A DNA stretch of 11,736 nucleotides from an uncultured Lachnospiraceae bacterium. Lineage in GTDB: Bacteria; Bacillota; Clostridia; Lachnospirales; Lachnospiraceae. Each line of letters starts with the position of its first letter. Position 1 is the stretch's first letter. Under the pieces are notes generated by a model that did no database searches, was not told the DNA's origin, and saw only the letters and a program-made list of their open reading frames with translations. The DNA is taken from positions 1 through 11,736 of the forward strand of contig CALYVE010000021.1 of the NCBI GenBank assembly GCA_945492935.1, in the 5' to 3' direction. This document shows positions 1 through 7,612 of this stretch, in pieces. The translations under genes and the position numbers were made by a program.

Positions 1-3000
1 CATAATGAAAAGTAATACAATTGGTGTACCATCGCCTGTTTTTGGTGATTCCGGTGAACCCAAATATGTATAAGAATTCGGTGTCGTATCCGGAATTGTA
101 ATATCTGCAGGAGGCGCCTCTGTACTACCCGGCTTGTCGGTTGGCTTGTCGGTTGGCTTATCCGTCGGATCATCCGTCGGTGTGTCCGGCTGAATCTTAA
201 TTGCTTCAAACTTAGCCAAAATCACACTATCCTTCGTAATATTCGAATAATCCGTATCCCAGCCCGTAAACCTGTATGTGTAATTCTTCGTTGCCTTCTT
301 TGTAGGCATCTTTGTTGGCGGCGTTGCGGCTGTGCCTTCCTTGACAGTTTCTGTCTTCATAACCTGACCATCACCATCCTTCCAAGTTACCTTGTAAGTC
401 TTCTCTGATGGAATCACACGATACAATGCATATACCGAGAAATATCTTGTCTGAATTGTTACATAATCTCTTGAGATTGTAGCCTCAGGAGCTGATGTCC
501 AATTGTAGTATGAATAGTTACCATTGTTTTCATGTGCGGCTGCAACATAAATCTTCTGTCCCGAAAGTGAACCAAGCGGGAAGGAAACTGTGATTGGATT
601 ATAAAGCTCAGGAATCTCCATTGGAGTTCCATTGATATTATTGCCGTCGGCATCCCAAACTTCCTTCACAATTCGAAGGGAAATGTATCGTTCAATCACT
701 ACGTTTTCTTCCATAGCATTTGCAAAGGTTCTTGCTTCTTCGGATGATAAATCGCCGGCATCCATATAATTTGCATAAAGCGTTACAGTCATACTGCCGC
801 CATTTTGCAATGCCGCAATATCGGCATCCGTAAGAATTCCCTTGTAAATGGAATTATCATACAGACTCTCCAAATCATCTGCTGTCAGATTAATGGAATT
901 ATCTTCAATAACAACCTTTGTATTGAATCCGTTTAATACAAGATTTACACCACCATCATTTGCATAAGTCTTAGGAAGAATAACGCCTCCGTTTTCAAGT
1001 GTAACGGCTGCTGTCTCGATTAACATTCCGTTTGTTGCAACAACTCTGTATGATCCATCTGAAAGATTTCCAAAGGAGTAATCTGTCTCACTCTCTGCTG
1101 AAAGCTTCTTGCTTGCTACAATCGAATTGGCATCATAAAGACTTACATAAACCGGATAATCCTTGTTAACCAGAGAAGGATCGTATGTGACCGTGCCATA
1201 TACAACGCCGGATGCTCGTTCAGCTAATGTTCTAAACCTTCCTTCCTCTATGCAGCTTTCTGCCTTTTCATTGCTTGCATACACCTTATATTCGTAGACT
1301 GTATTAGCAGCCAAATCGCGAAAATCACAATTCAAAGTGATTGTTTTTCCGATTGTTTCTTTGTTAAATAAAGCAGTGCGATAATTTGATTCGCCTTCTT
1401 TTCTGTATGCAATATAGCATTCATTCACATCGAAGGTTCCAACATGAATTTCTGCTTCTACATGTGCTGTTGTCTTCGTAATATCCGTTGCCGGTGCGAC
1501 TGTCATACTGAGTGGCACATAACTCACAGCATCAGCAAGGTTGCCTGCCATATCCTCTGCCAGCAACTCATAGGTATTCGTACCTGTAACAATAAACTTG
1601 CCAATATATCCATTTTCTTCTGCCGTAACAGTCACATTTTTGCCGTTTATTGTTACCTTTGAAGGATTAACGCCTGATACAGAATCCTTGATTCTAAAGT
1701 TCAGTGCCATCTGACCATCCGAATCCTTTGTAACATTTACAATCTCAATGGTCGGTTTTTCAATGTCGACTTTAATTTCTTTTGTTGTTGTGGCACTTGG
1801 AATACCTGCTTCACTCACGCTCCATGCTTCAATCGTAACAAGACCCTGTGCATCAATTACAAAGGTATCCGTATCGCGTCCGGAATCTATTATTGACTGA
1901 ACTGAGCTGTTCGTAGTTGTTATCTTGTATTTTGTTGTAACAGGTACACCGTCAGATGTTGTTGTCTGGCATTCAACCGTTGCTTCCGGCTTATCGGTAC
2001 CCTTGTACCAGCCGTTGTTTCCACCGGTTCCGTCTACGAAAATCGTAGGAGGTTCCGGAGCGGTTGTCGATAATTTCGTGAAGGTACGCTCTTCTTTGCT
2101 AATATTACCCGCAATATCTTCCGCCTCTAATATATAAGTTCCTCCGTTAACAATACGATAATCATCAACTCGAAGTCTGCGCTTTGCCGCATCATCTGCA
2201 GGTGTCCAAACCTTTACAGGTGTTTTTACTCCGGCTTCCATCTTATATAATGTCACTTTGCGGATACCACTTTCGGCATCCCCTTCTGTAACCGTAAAAT
2301 GGAAATCGATTCCTGATTGATAAATGGTTGAATTCAGGATTGGGTCAATCGCCAAATCCGGTTTCTTGCAGTCAACTAAAAATGGACCAACCGCATCCGT
2401 CTCAACTGTATTTCCCGCATTATCCTGCAACGTTGCAAAAATGCTATATTCACCTGTCGGCATTGTCGAATCGGTAATGGAGTAATTAAATATATAAGTA
2501 ATATTCTTTCCGATTTTCCATGCTTCTTCACTCGGAGAAGGATTTAACTTGCCGTTTGGAGTAGTAATATTCCAAACAATCGAATGAACACCCGACTCAT
2601 CATCCTTTGCGTTAACAGTAAGATTTAATTGATTATACCATGTACCTGAAGTTGCAGGAATACCATCCGCATCGGTTACGTCGATTTTAGCATTCTCAAT
2701 ATTGTTCTCGACCATCCACTCATAATAATCATGCGTCGTTGCCAGCTGATCAATCATATCCATACGAATTCTGCTTCTCTCTGATACATTCGTAGCCAGA
2801 TTCTCAGCATATACGACAAGCTGTCCTCTGTTTGCAGTACCAATGGTTACCGTTGCAACATAATTGTTTTCCGCAGGATTTGCCATAAAATCAACGGTTG
2901 TCTCTCCGCTTTCATTTCCTTCATCATCAACAAAATAATAATGTAACTTCGTACAAGGACTATCCTCAGATGTGTAGTAAAGCTTCACTGTAATAAACTC

Positions 3001-5643
3001 AATACCATTCTGCGAATGATAGTAGGAGCCAAAGTTAAAGCTGTTTATCTGTGCCTTTGGCGAAGCACTCATCTTCTGAATAACAGGTCCCTTACGGTCA
3101 ACATTTAAATTCGATAATGTCACAATATTTGTTATGGCACCGGTTGTTGAAGAACGCATCTGGAAGCTGATTGTTCCGTCTACCATATCCTCAATTGTGA
3201 GCGCATTCTCCCATCCCATTGCCTCCACGCTTGACTCCGGTGTTCCTTCCGCAATATCTTTGCCATCTGTTACACGTCGAATCTGATCATATTCTGTAGA
3301 ATCCTTCAAAGGCTTAACAACCAAGCCTTTATAATATAGGTTTACCTTATCACCGATTAATTCATACGCATCCGTTCCGTCATCTCTTGTAACGGTAAAG
3401 CTCATGGAAAGTCCGCTTGCACTTGCTGTATAGTTCTTACCGGTGCTTGAAATAAGAGGAACAACTGTGTAGGATTTTGATGCACTGTACAAATCACGAG
3501 GTGTTGACCAGCCTGTAAAACCAATATATTCTCTTACAAAGCCGGTTGTATCGTCTGCCAAAACATAGGAATCATATGCCGCTTTGTCAGAAGGTGCGAG
3601 ATTTGCAATACTTGCAGCGTCCAAATCTAATTTGTATTTCGGTGTAGCCATACCGAATTTTACGGTATCAGACTCGTCATCCATAAGTGACATTACAAGT
3701 GTAAGTGCCTTTGCTTCAATCGTACCGATGCCACTAACTGTAACCGTGTCCGGTATTGTATATCTGTGTTTCTGTGCTCCGGAAAGGATAACACCTGTGA
3801 GCGTCACATCCTTGCCCGTTCCAACGACAGCACTATCAAAATTGGCCGACTGATCAAATGCTACGCTGACATCATCACCATTGATAATACCGATCAGATC
3901 CGCTGTTGACTTAACATCAATATGTGTGTTTCCGTCATATTCCTTCGTTGGAGTCTTCTGTCCGTCTGAAGTCTTAATTGTCGAGCCATCCAGTTCAATT
4001 TCCTTCGGCAATATATTTAACGTAATCGGACATACCTGGGAAAATCCCGGATTATTGCTATCTGTAATTGTAACAGTAATCTGAAGGGTTGATGTCGGAA
4101 CCTCTTTTATTCCGTCCACACATAAGAAACGAATTCCCTGATTACCGGTTCCGTCTGACAATCCACTCTGCAAAATACCATACTGATTCAAAATCGTATT
4201 ATCAGCCTCTGAAATAGCATAAGAAAAACCGGTGCTGTCCATATTATCAAGCTTGTATTTTGCTCCAAGAGCAACATCAAATGTATCGCCGTATGTCGCG
4301 GTAAGCGTTGCGCCTTCTCCGGCACCTGTTCCTACTGTGAGACCGGCATTGTTTGAAGTAAGTATGATATCCTTGTATGCCCAGAGAGCATTTATCGGAT
4401 ACTGCTGTTTAATATTTGTGGCATCCGTCACATTTGCAGTTGCAGTTACAAAATCAAGTGCTTCATCTGCAGGAACCGAACATCCTGACTGATAAGAAAC
4501 TCCGTTAATCTCCCAGTTTGCAATATAGTATGCTTCACTCGACAAATTTCCATCCATTGTATTGCTTGGAAGCGTCAAATCAGTACCATATGTATAAGGA
4601 ATCGTAATCGTCTCAGAACCATCAACAACAATCGAATTATCGATAGCACTGTCAAGACCGGATGGTCTTCCGGTGACAGTCAAATCGACCTTCTGCGGAT
4701 TCCATTTTGCTACGAAATGAATGTTACCGGATACATTGTTGAAATGAATATTGCCTCCCGCCGGATAAAATCCGCCACTGTAGTTAACACCCGAATATGT
4801 ATATCCTGTCTTGTAAGCCGAGATATCAACTGCAGCATCAACCGTATAATCAAATTCCGGCGTAACCTGACCTGCTGTCGTATATGCAGAAACGTCTATT
4901 TCTTTTGTTGCAATATTAGAACCATCTTCATCATCAATTACAAGGTCATAAGACAGACGACGAATCTTATAATACAGACGAACAACACCGGATGAAACTT
5001 CAGCATCAGAATCCGCATAGGTTAATGATGTACCTGAAATCTCATTCTGACAGTTAAGATCCGTATAGCATGCTGAAACCTCAAAATTTGTACTGTCTTC
5101 CGAATAAAACATCTGAATTCGCGCTTCATCCGTCGGAATCGGAATAACAAAATTGCCGTCAGCATCAACATCAACCGTCGATGTTATACCGGAAACAAAT
5201 CCGCCGCCCTTTTCATCCACACGCTCGTACATGACTGTAATCTGGGTAGGCTTTTCCGGGTCAGTATCACCATAAATTGTATTGCCCTCGATATATTCAA
5301 GCTCTTCCTCCGGTATCTCGCTTACAGCAACCGGGGCATCATCTCCCATCCCTTCAGGTTCAGTCTCATCAAAGCTTGTCTCTTCCATAATTGCATCACT
5401 TGGTGTTGCAGCAGGCTCCTCTCCGACACTCGCCGCATCGGATGACAGGAAAAGCGATTGTGTGACGAGCATAGCCATAATCAAAATGGATGCAACAAAT
5501 CGTTTGCCATGTCCTTTCCCCCAACAAACCATTTGCGAAATCGCACTTACAATGGCAACAAGTGCAAGTGTTGGATAAATCAGTATTCTGTGTTTTTTAC
5601 CGAACTTCAATAGTTTTTTGATGATTCTGTCTTTCAAACTCAT
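1..5643 (-). CDS. large multidomain cell-wall-anchored surface protein (3' end cut by window edge)
   Basis: An uninterrupted frame of 1881 codons begins at ATG 5643-5641, preceded by an AGGGTGAG ribosome binding site, and is still open at base 1. The N-terminus has two hydrophobic segments (about residues 20-41 and 49-67), then SSDA-A, a plausible signal peptidase site, then an acidic stretch (74-125). Modules by eye: InlB-B/Flg_new-like repeat (230-314, ending AKW), YDG domain (566-650, EYDGN to KALTL), MBG-like unit (652-765), a series of Ig-like units (starting near VDRKGP 848, VDCKKP 1090, VDIEKP 1292), FN3-like (1383-1473), carboxypeptidase-regulatory-like (1478-1550), and a second InlB-B-like repeat (1747-1813). 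A Pro/Thr/Asp/Lys linker and SPKTGD (1866-1871) follow, with the first residues of a hydrophobic segment. This is the layout of a sortase-anchored adhesin or surface fibre. No enzymatic domain was recognised and the ligand is unknown. The domain calls are pattern judgements, not profile hits. Confidence 0.9.
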   Translation of the reverse strand, partial: MSLKDRIIKKLLKFGKKHRILIYPTLALVAIVSAISQMVCWGKGHGKRFVASILIMAMLVTQSLFLSSDAASVGEEPAATPSDAIMEETSFDETEPEGMGDDAPVAVSEIPEEELEYIEGNTIYGDTDPEKPTQITVMYERVDEKGGGFVSGITSTVDVDADGNFVIPIPTDEARIQMFYSEDSTNFEVSACYTDLNCQNEISGTSLTYADSDAEVSSGVVRLYYKIRRLSYDLVIDDEDGSNIATKEIDVSAYTTAGQVTPEFDYTVDAAVDISAYKTGYTYSGVNYSGGFYPAGGNIHFNNVSGNIHFVAKWNPQKVDLTVTGRPSGLDSAIDNSIVVDGSETITIPYTYGTDLTLPSNTMDGNLSSEAYYIANWEINGVSYQSGCSVPADEALDFVTATANVTDATNIKQQYPINALWAYKDIILTSNNAGLTVGTGAGEGATLTATYGDTFDVALGAKYKLDNMDSTGFSYAISEADNTILNQYGILQSGLSDGTGNQGIRFLCVDGIKEVPTSTLQITVTITDSNNPGFSQVCPITLNILPKEIELDGSTIKTSDGQKTPTKEYDGNTHIDVKSTADLIGIINGDDVSVAFDQSANFDSAVVGTGKDVTLTGVILSGAQKHRYTIPDTVTVSGIGTIEAKALTLVMSLMDDESDTVKFGMATPKYKLDLDAASIANLAPSDKAAYDSYVLADDTTGFVREYIGFTGWSTPRDLYSASKSYTVVPLISSTGKNYTASASGLSMSFTVTRDDGTDAYELIGDKVNLYYKGLVVKPLKDSTEYDQIRRVTDGKDIAEGTPESSVEAMGWENALTIEDMVDGTISFQMRSSTTGAITNIVTLSNLNVDRKGPVIQKMSASPKAQINSFNFGSYYHSQNGIEFITVKLYYTSEDSPCTKLHYYFVDDEGNESGETTVDFMANPAENNYVATVTIGTANRGQLVVYAENLATNVSERSRIRMDMIDQLATTHDYYEWMVENNIENAKIDVTDADGIPATSGTWYNQLNLTVNAKDDESGVHSIVWNITTPNGKLNPSPSEEAWKIGKNITYIFNYSITDSTMPTGEYSIFATLQDNAGNTVETDAVGPFLVDCKKPDLAIDPILNSTIYQSGIDFHFTVTEGDAESGIRKVTLYKMEAGVKTPVKVWTPADDAAKRRLRVDDYRIVNGGTYILEAEDIAGNISKEERTFTKLSTTAPEPPTIFVDGTGGNNGWYKGTDKPEATVECQTTTSDGVPVTTKYKITTTNSSVQSIIDSGRDTDTFVIDAQGLVTIEAWSVSEAGIPSATTTKEIKVDIEKPTIEIVNVTKDSDGQMALNFRIKDSVSGVNPSKVTINGKNVTVTAEENGYIGKFIVTGTNTYELLAEDMAGNLADAVSYVPLSMTVAPATDITKTTAHVEAEIHVGTFDVNECYIAYRKEGESNYRTALFNKETIGKTITLNCDFRDLAANTVYEYKVYASNEKAESCIEEGRFRTLAERASGVVYGTVTYDPSLVNKDYPVYVSLYDANSIVASKKLSAESETDYSFGNLSDGSYRVVATNGMLIETAAVTLENGGVILPKTYANDGGVNLVLNGFNTKVVIEDNSINLTADDLESLYDNSIYKGILTDADIAALQNGGSMTVTLYANYMDAGDLSSEEARTFANAMEENVVIERYISLRIVKEVWDADGNNINGTPMEIPELYNPITVSFPLGSLSGQKIYVAAAHENNGNYSYYNWTSAPEATISRDYVTIQTRYFSVYALYRVIPSEKTYKVTWKDGDGQVMKTETVKEGTAATPPTKMPTKKATKNYTYRFTGWDTDYSNITKDSVILAKFEAIKIQPDTPTDDPTDKPTDKPTDKPGSTEAPPADITIPDTTPNSYTYLGSPESPKTGDGTPIVLLFIM
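34..48 (-). other. sortase sorting motif SPKTG (in SPKTGD)
   Basis: Codons for S-P-K-T-G, followed by D-G-T-P and then I-V-L-L-F-I-M, lie just inside the left edge. This is the usual order of a cell wall sorting signal: motif, short polar spacer, hydrophobic segment, then a basic tail that would lie outside the window. The leading Ser differs from the classical LPXTG. (S/N/P)PxTG motifs are known substrates of class B type sortases in Clostridia such as Clostridioides difficile. Which sortase acts here cannot be seen. Confidence 0.75.
131..178 (-). repeat. 12-bp tandem repeats coding a D-(K/D)-P-T linker
   Basis: Four consecutive 12-bp units occur, the first two identical (GGCTTGTCGGTT on the plus strand) and the next two diverged. 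They encode repeats of Asp-(Lys/Asp)-Pro-Thr/Gly between the last InlB-B-like module and the sorting motif. Such Pro-rich spacers usually span the cell wall. Near-identical short units can change copy number by slippage, always in frame here because the unit is four codons. Confidence 0.8.
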
Positions 5644-5687
5644 TTTCTCACCCTGAATTCCCCGAAAAGATGGGTCCTTTCCTTAAA

Positions 5688-5762
5688 ATAGTATGTATTT
5701 AAGCCATTTTTGTCGATTCTAATGTATAAATAGTTATAAAAACCCATAATTATTCATACTAT
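5688..5762 (-). promoter_or_regulatory. long-range inverted repeat in the leader of the surface protein gene
   Basis: ATAGTATG (5688-5695) and CATACTAT (5755-5762) are perfect 8-bp inverted arms about 59 bases apart. They sit between the predicted promoter and the ribosome binding site of the surface protein gene. In RNA they could close a large stem near the transcript's 5' end. The sequence between them is AT-rich and matches no riboswitch class I recognise. It could be chance in AT-rich DNA, so the call is weak. Confidence 0.3.
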
Positions 5763-5767
5763 GTCTT

Positions 5768-5776
5768 ATTCTATCA
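5768..5776 (-). promoter_or_regulatory. extended -10 promoter for the surface protein gene
   Basis: Minus strand reads TG-A-TAGAAT: a -10 hexamer with 5 of 6 matches to TATAAT, plus the TGn extension. No good -35 lies 16-18 bases upstream (the best is TTCCAT), which fits an extended -10 promoter. Transcription would start near 5761, giving a leader of about 118 bases before the ATG at 5643. Confidence 0.5.
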
Positions 5777-5872
5777 TACTGCCACAGAAAATGGAATACT
5801 TTTTACGTATTTTCCTACAAAATATTGTACTGTTACATTATGCATTTCATATATATCGTACTATTTGATGCC

Positions 5873-5889
5873 GGCTCAGAACCAGAGCC
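5873..5889 (-). other. small GC-rich hairpin downstream of the 79-aa gene
   Basis: GGCTC and GAGCC form a 5-bp stem with a 7-base loop, about 24 bases past the stop of the 79-aa gene. It stands out in AT-rich DNA, but on neither strand is it followed by a T-run. It is therefore not a standard intrinsic terminator, and it is the only terminator-like candidate for that gene. Confidence 0.25.
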
Positions 5890-5912
5890 CATAAAAAAGA
5901 AAAATCAGATAA

Positions 5913-6152
5913 TCATCGATAAAGATTTTGTTTCCAAAGCGGTGTATATTTCCCCTCAAAAAACATCATTGGATTGCTGTCAATGCAAAGATTCATATAC
6001 TCCTCTTCCAAAATTGCTTCCTCCCTCGTCATACCATATCGGTAGTACGGCTGTTCGCGTAGCATATTGTCGTCCATTTGATTTTGCGAACGATATGTAC
6101 TGCAACGCTTTTCCTCATCCTTTTTCGTATTTAATTGTTGTATTTTTGCCAT
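5913..6152 (-). CDS. small hydrophilic protein of unknown function, 79 aa
   Basis: Not recognised. The ATG at 6152-6150 has an ideal ribosome binding site, AGGAGG six bases upstream, and a good promoter lies at 6286-6314; these are the main reasons to call it real. The protein is charged, with no membrane segment or signal peptide. It has a Lys/Glu/Gln-rich N-terminus, a Tyr-rich middle (QPYYRYGMTREEAILEEEY), and a C-terminus with PMMFFEGKYTPLW. The two Cys (near residues 17 and 57) do not form a metal-binding pattern. The gene stands alone between the luxS operon terminator and the surface protein gene, both on the same strand. A longer opposite-strand frame (5825-6154) covers the same DNA but lacks a comparable start site. 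Confidence 0.72.
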   Translation of the reverse strand: MAKIQQLNTKKDEEKRCSTYRSQNQMDDNMLREQPYYRYGMTREEAILEEEYMNLCIDSNPMMFFEGKYTPLWKQNLYR

Positions 6153-6166
6153 GAAACCCTCCTATA

Positions 6167-6186
6167 ATTCATATTCATTCATATTC
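6167..6186 (-). repeat. perfect 10-bp tandem duplication just before the RBS of the 79-aa gene
   Basis: ATTCATATTC occurs twice back to back on the plus strand, ending four bases from the AGGAGG of the 79-aa gene. The 10-bp period is close to one helical turn. The minus-strand RNA also reads as a possible 8-codon peptide, MNMNEYEL (6188-6162), whose TAG stop overlaps the AGGAGG. No ribosome binding site precedes that start, so translation is doubtful. Confidence 0.55.
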
Positions 6187-6219
6187 ATGCATAATTGTGG
6201 AAAAAAATTTGAAATGGTG

Positions 6220-6273
6220 ATTGAACTCACTTCAATTGCAGGAACTGCAAAAATGAGCATTCAGACTATGCCC
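6220..6273 (-). promoter_or_regulatory. structured leader with three hairpins upstream of the 79-aa gene
   Basis: The predicted leader RNA (about 6279 to 6153) contains three hairpins in a row. Hairpin 1 pairs GGGCAT (6273-6268) with ATGCTC (6260-6255), with one G-U pair. Hairpin 2 pairs TTGCAG (6250-6245) with CTGCAA (6241-6236) around a 3-base loop. Hairpin 3 pairs ATTGAA (6236-6231) with TTCAAT (6225-6220). An alternative GTGA/TCAC pairing (6217-6230) would compete with hairpin 3. A T-run follows at about 6207-6201. The arrangement resembles a cis-acting regulatory leader or attenuator, but it matches no named riboswitch I recognise. Confidence 0.4.
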
Positions 6274-6285
6274 GATTACTATCTC

Positions 6286-6314
6286 ATAATATGATGTTTT
6301 TTCAAAACGGTCAA
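6286..6314 (-). promoter_or_regulatory. sigma-A-type promoter for the 79-aa gene
   Basis: Minus strand TTGACC (6314-6309) and TATTAT (6291-6286), separated by exactly 17 bases. Each hexamer matches consensus at 5 of 6 positions. Transcription would start near 6279, leaving a leader of about 126 bases. The promoter lies just beyond the luxS terminator, so the small gene is probably an independent unit. Confidence 0.7.
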
Positions 6315-6334
6315 TAGTTTTTGTAATATTTCAG

Positions 6335-6383
6335 AAAAAACCTGTTTATAGCACCATACGGAAACTGCCATAAACAGGTTTTT
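6335..6383 (-). terminator. intrinsic terminator of the YkgJ-mtnN-luxS operon
   Basis: CCTGTTTAT (6341-6349) pairs with ATAAACAGG (6370-6378), and GCA/TGC extends the stem after one mismatch. A-run (6335-6340) and T-run (6379-6383) flank it, so the minus-strand transcript ends its stem with a U-tract about ten bases after the luxS stop. The symmetric flanks would allow it to work on either strand, but no plus-strand gene leads into it. Confidence 0.9.
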
Positions 6384-6387
6384 GTCC

Positions 6388-6867
6388 TTAATTCGGATAA
6401 ATCAGTCTTGTGTCGTCAATCTTTAACAAAACATCTTCCAGATATTTTTTTGAAAGATAATTGGCCATATTAAGATTCATGTCAAGATAATTTCCACAGT
6501 CCTTTGCACAGGCACCCGGAACCTCATCCTTATATTCTTTCATAAATGTAAACAATTCAATCATGAGCGGCACAATGTCCTTTGACGCATAATCACCGGC
6601 CAAGATCAAATAAAAGCCTGTTCTGCATCCCATAGGTCCAAAATATACAATCTTTTCTGCATAGATTGGATGATTCCGTAAAAATGTCGCAGCCAGGTGT
6701 TCTATTGTATGAACTTCTGCAGTATTCATAACCGGCTCAAAATTCGGTCTTGTCATGCGGATATCAAACGTTGTAATCACTTCCTGACCGACATAATCCT
6801 TTCTTGATACATAAAGACCTGGTAATAATTTCATATGATCAATTGTAAAGCTTGCGATTTTTTTCAT
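6388..6867 (-). CDS. luxS: S-ribosylhomocysteine lyase LuxS
   Basis: LuxS cleaves S-ribosylhomocysteine to homocysteine and DPD, the precursor of the AI-2 signal, in the cytoplasm as a metal-dependent homodimer. The 159-aa length is normal for the family. The metal-site motif HTIEH (His53, Glu56, His57) is present, with the third ligand Cys124 in ACAKDCGNY and the catalytic Cys81 in GPMGCRTGFY. LLPGLYVSR near the N-terminus and RPNFEPV are also typical. The gene lies 37 bases after mtnN, which makes its substrate, and ends before a strong terminator. AAGGAG is ten bases before the ATG, a slightly long spacing, and another ATG (reading ATG-GCA-TGA) lies between them and overlaps the luxS start. 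Confidence 0.97.
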   Translation of the reverse strand: MKKIASFTIDHMKLLPGLYVSRKDYVGQEVITTFDIRMTRPNFEPVMNTAEVHTIEHLAATFLRNHPIYAEKIVYFGPMGCRTGFYLILAGDYASKDIVPLMIELFTFMKEYKDEVPGACAKDCGNYLDMNLNMANYLSKKYLEDVLLKIDDTRLIYPN

Positions 6868-6904
6868 GCCATAAAATCTCCTTATCTAAATACTCCATAT
6901 GGGA

Positions 6905-7597
6905 TTAATAATTTGCAATCATTTCCTTCATAAGATTCACGCTATGTATAATAGCCTTCTTCTCAAATGTCGGGTAATCTTCGGTTGCGCTGTCATCTGC
7001 TTTGTCCGATATTGCACGGATAATCAAAAACGGTATCTTGTTTAAAAATGCAGCCTGTGCAATTGCAGCTCCTTCCATTTCGGTGCAAAATCCGGCAAAT
7101 TGATTTGTGATGACTTCTTTCTTTGTGCGATCTGAAATAAACTGGTCACCACTTACGACTCTTCCTTCAAACACGGCAATATCAGGGTTCACTTTTTGAC
7201 AGCATTGTTTTGCGAGCTTTCGAAGCTTCTCATCTGCAGCAAATACCGACTGTTCCATACGAGGTATCACCCCCGGCTCATAGCCAAAGCCTGTAGCATC
7301 CATATCATGCTGCAAGGCATCCGTAGAAAGAACAATATCGCCTATATTAATATCAGCATTGAGACTTCCTGCAATTCCTGTATTGACTACGGCATCTATT
7401 TTGTATTCATCAACAAGAATCTGCGTGCAAATGCCCGCATTAACCTTGCCGATACCGGAACGAACAACTACAACATCCTTCCCAAAAATCGTTCCCTTGT
7501 AAAAGTCCATAGAAGCCTTCGTTGTAACCGTAACATCGTTCATCAGTTCTTTTATTTTACTTACCTCTTCATCCATTGCTCCAATAATACCAAGCAT
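6905..7597 (-). CDS. mtnN: 5'-methylthioadenosine/S-adenosylhomocysteine nucleosidase
   Basis: This enzyme (MtnN, also Pfs) hydrolyses S-adenosylhomocysteine and methylthioadenosine, releasing adenine. The ribosylhomocysteine produced is the LuxS substrate. Length is 230 aa, normal for the family. The N-terminus MLGIIGAMDEEV carries the catalytic-site Glu (Glu11). Other family motifs are VNTGIAGSL (about 71-79), the TEMEGAAIAQ segment with nucleoside-binding Glu173 and Glu175, and RAISDKAD with catalytic Asp198. The gene starts 15 bases after the YkgJ-type gene with a GGGAG ribosome binding site and is followed by luxS. This makes a complete two-step route from S-adenosylhomocysteine to homocysteine. 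Confidence 0.97.
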   Translation of the reverse strand: MLGIIGAMDEEVSKIKELMNDVTVTTKASMDFYKGTIFGKDVVVVRSGIGKVNAGICTQILVDEYKIDAVVNTGIAGSLNADINIGDIVLSTDALQHDMDATGFGYEPGVIPRMEQSVFAADEKLRKLAKQCCQKVNPDIAVFEGRVVSGDQFISDRTKKEVITNQFAGFCTEMEGAAIAQAAFLNKIPFLIIRAISDKADDSATEDYPTFEKKAIIHSVNLMKEMIANY

Positions 7598-7612
7598 GAC
7601 TTTCTCCCTTCT

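Noticed and set aside
459..5578. Many plus-strand and one minus-strand open frame of 60-100 codons within the surface protein gene
   Set aside because: All lie inside one 1881-codon frame with clear domain matches, lack ribosome binding sites, and have low-complexity or Cys/Ser-rich shadow compositions.
5825..6154. Plus-strand frame of 109 codons opposite the 79-aa gene
   Set aside because: No ribosome binding site or promoter leads into it, while the minus-strand frame has both. Its sequence looks like an antisense shadow.
6153..6280. Known riboswitch or T-box in the leader of the 79-aa gene
   Set aside because: I compared it from memory with T-box, SAM, preQ1, fluoride, guanidine, glycine, ZTP and c-di-GMP core motifs and saw none. 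It is kept only as an unclassified structured leader.
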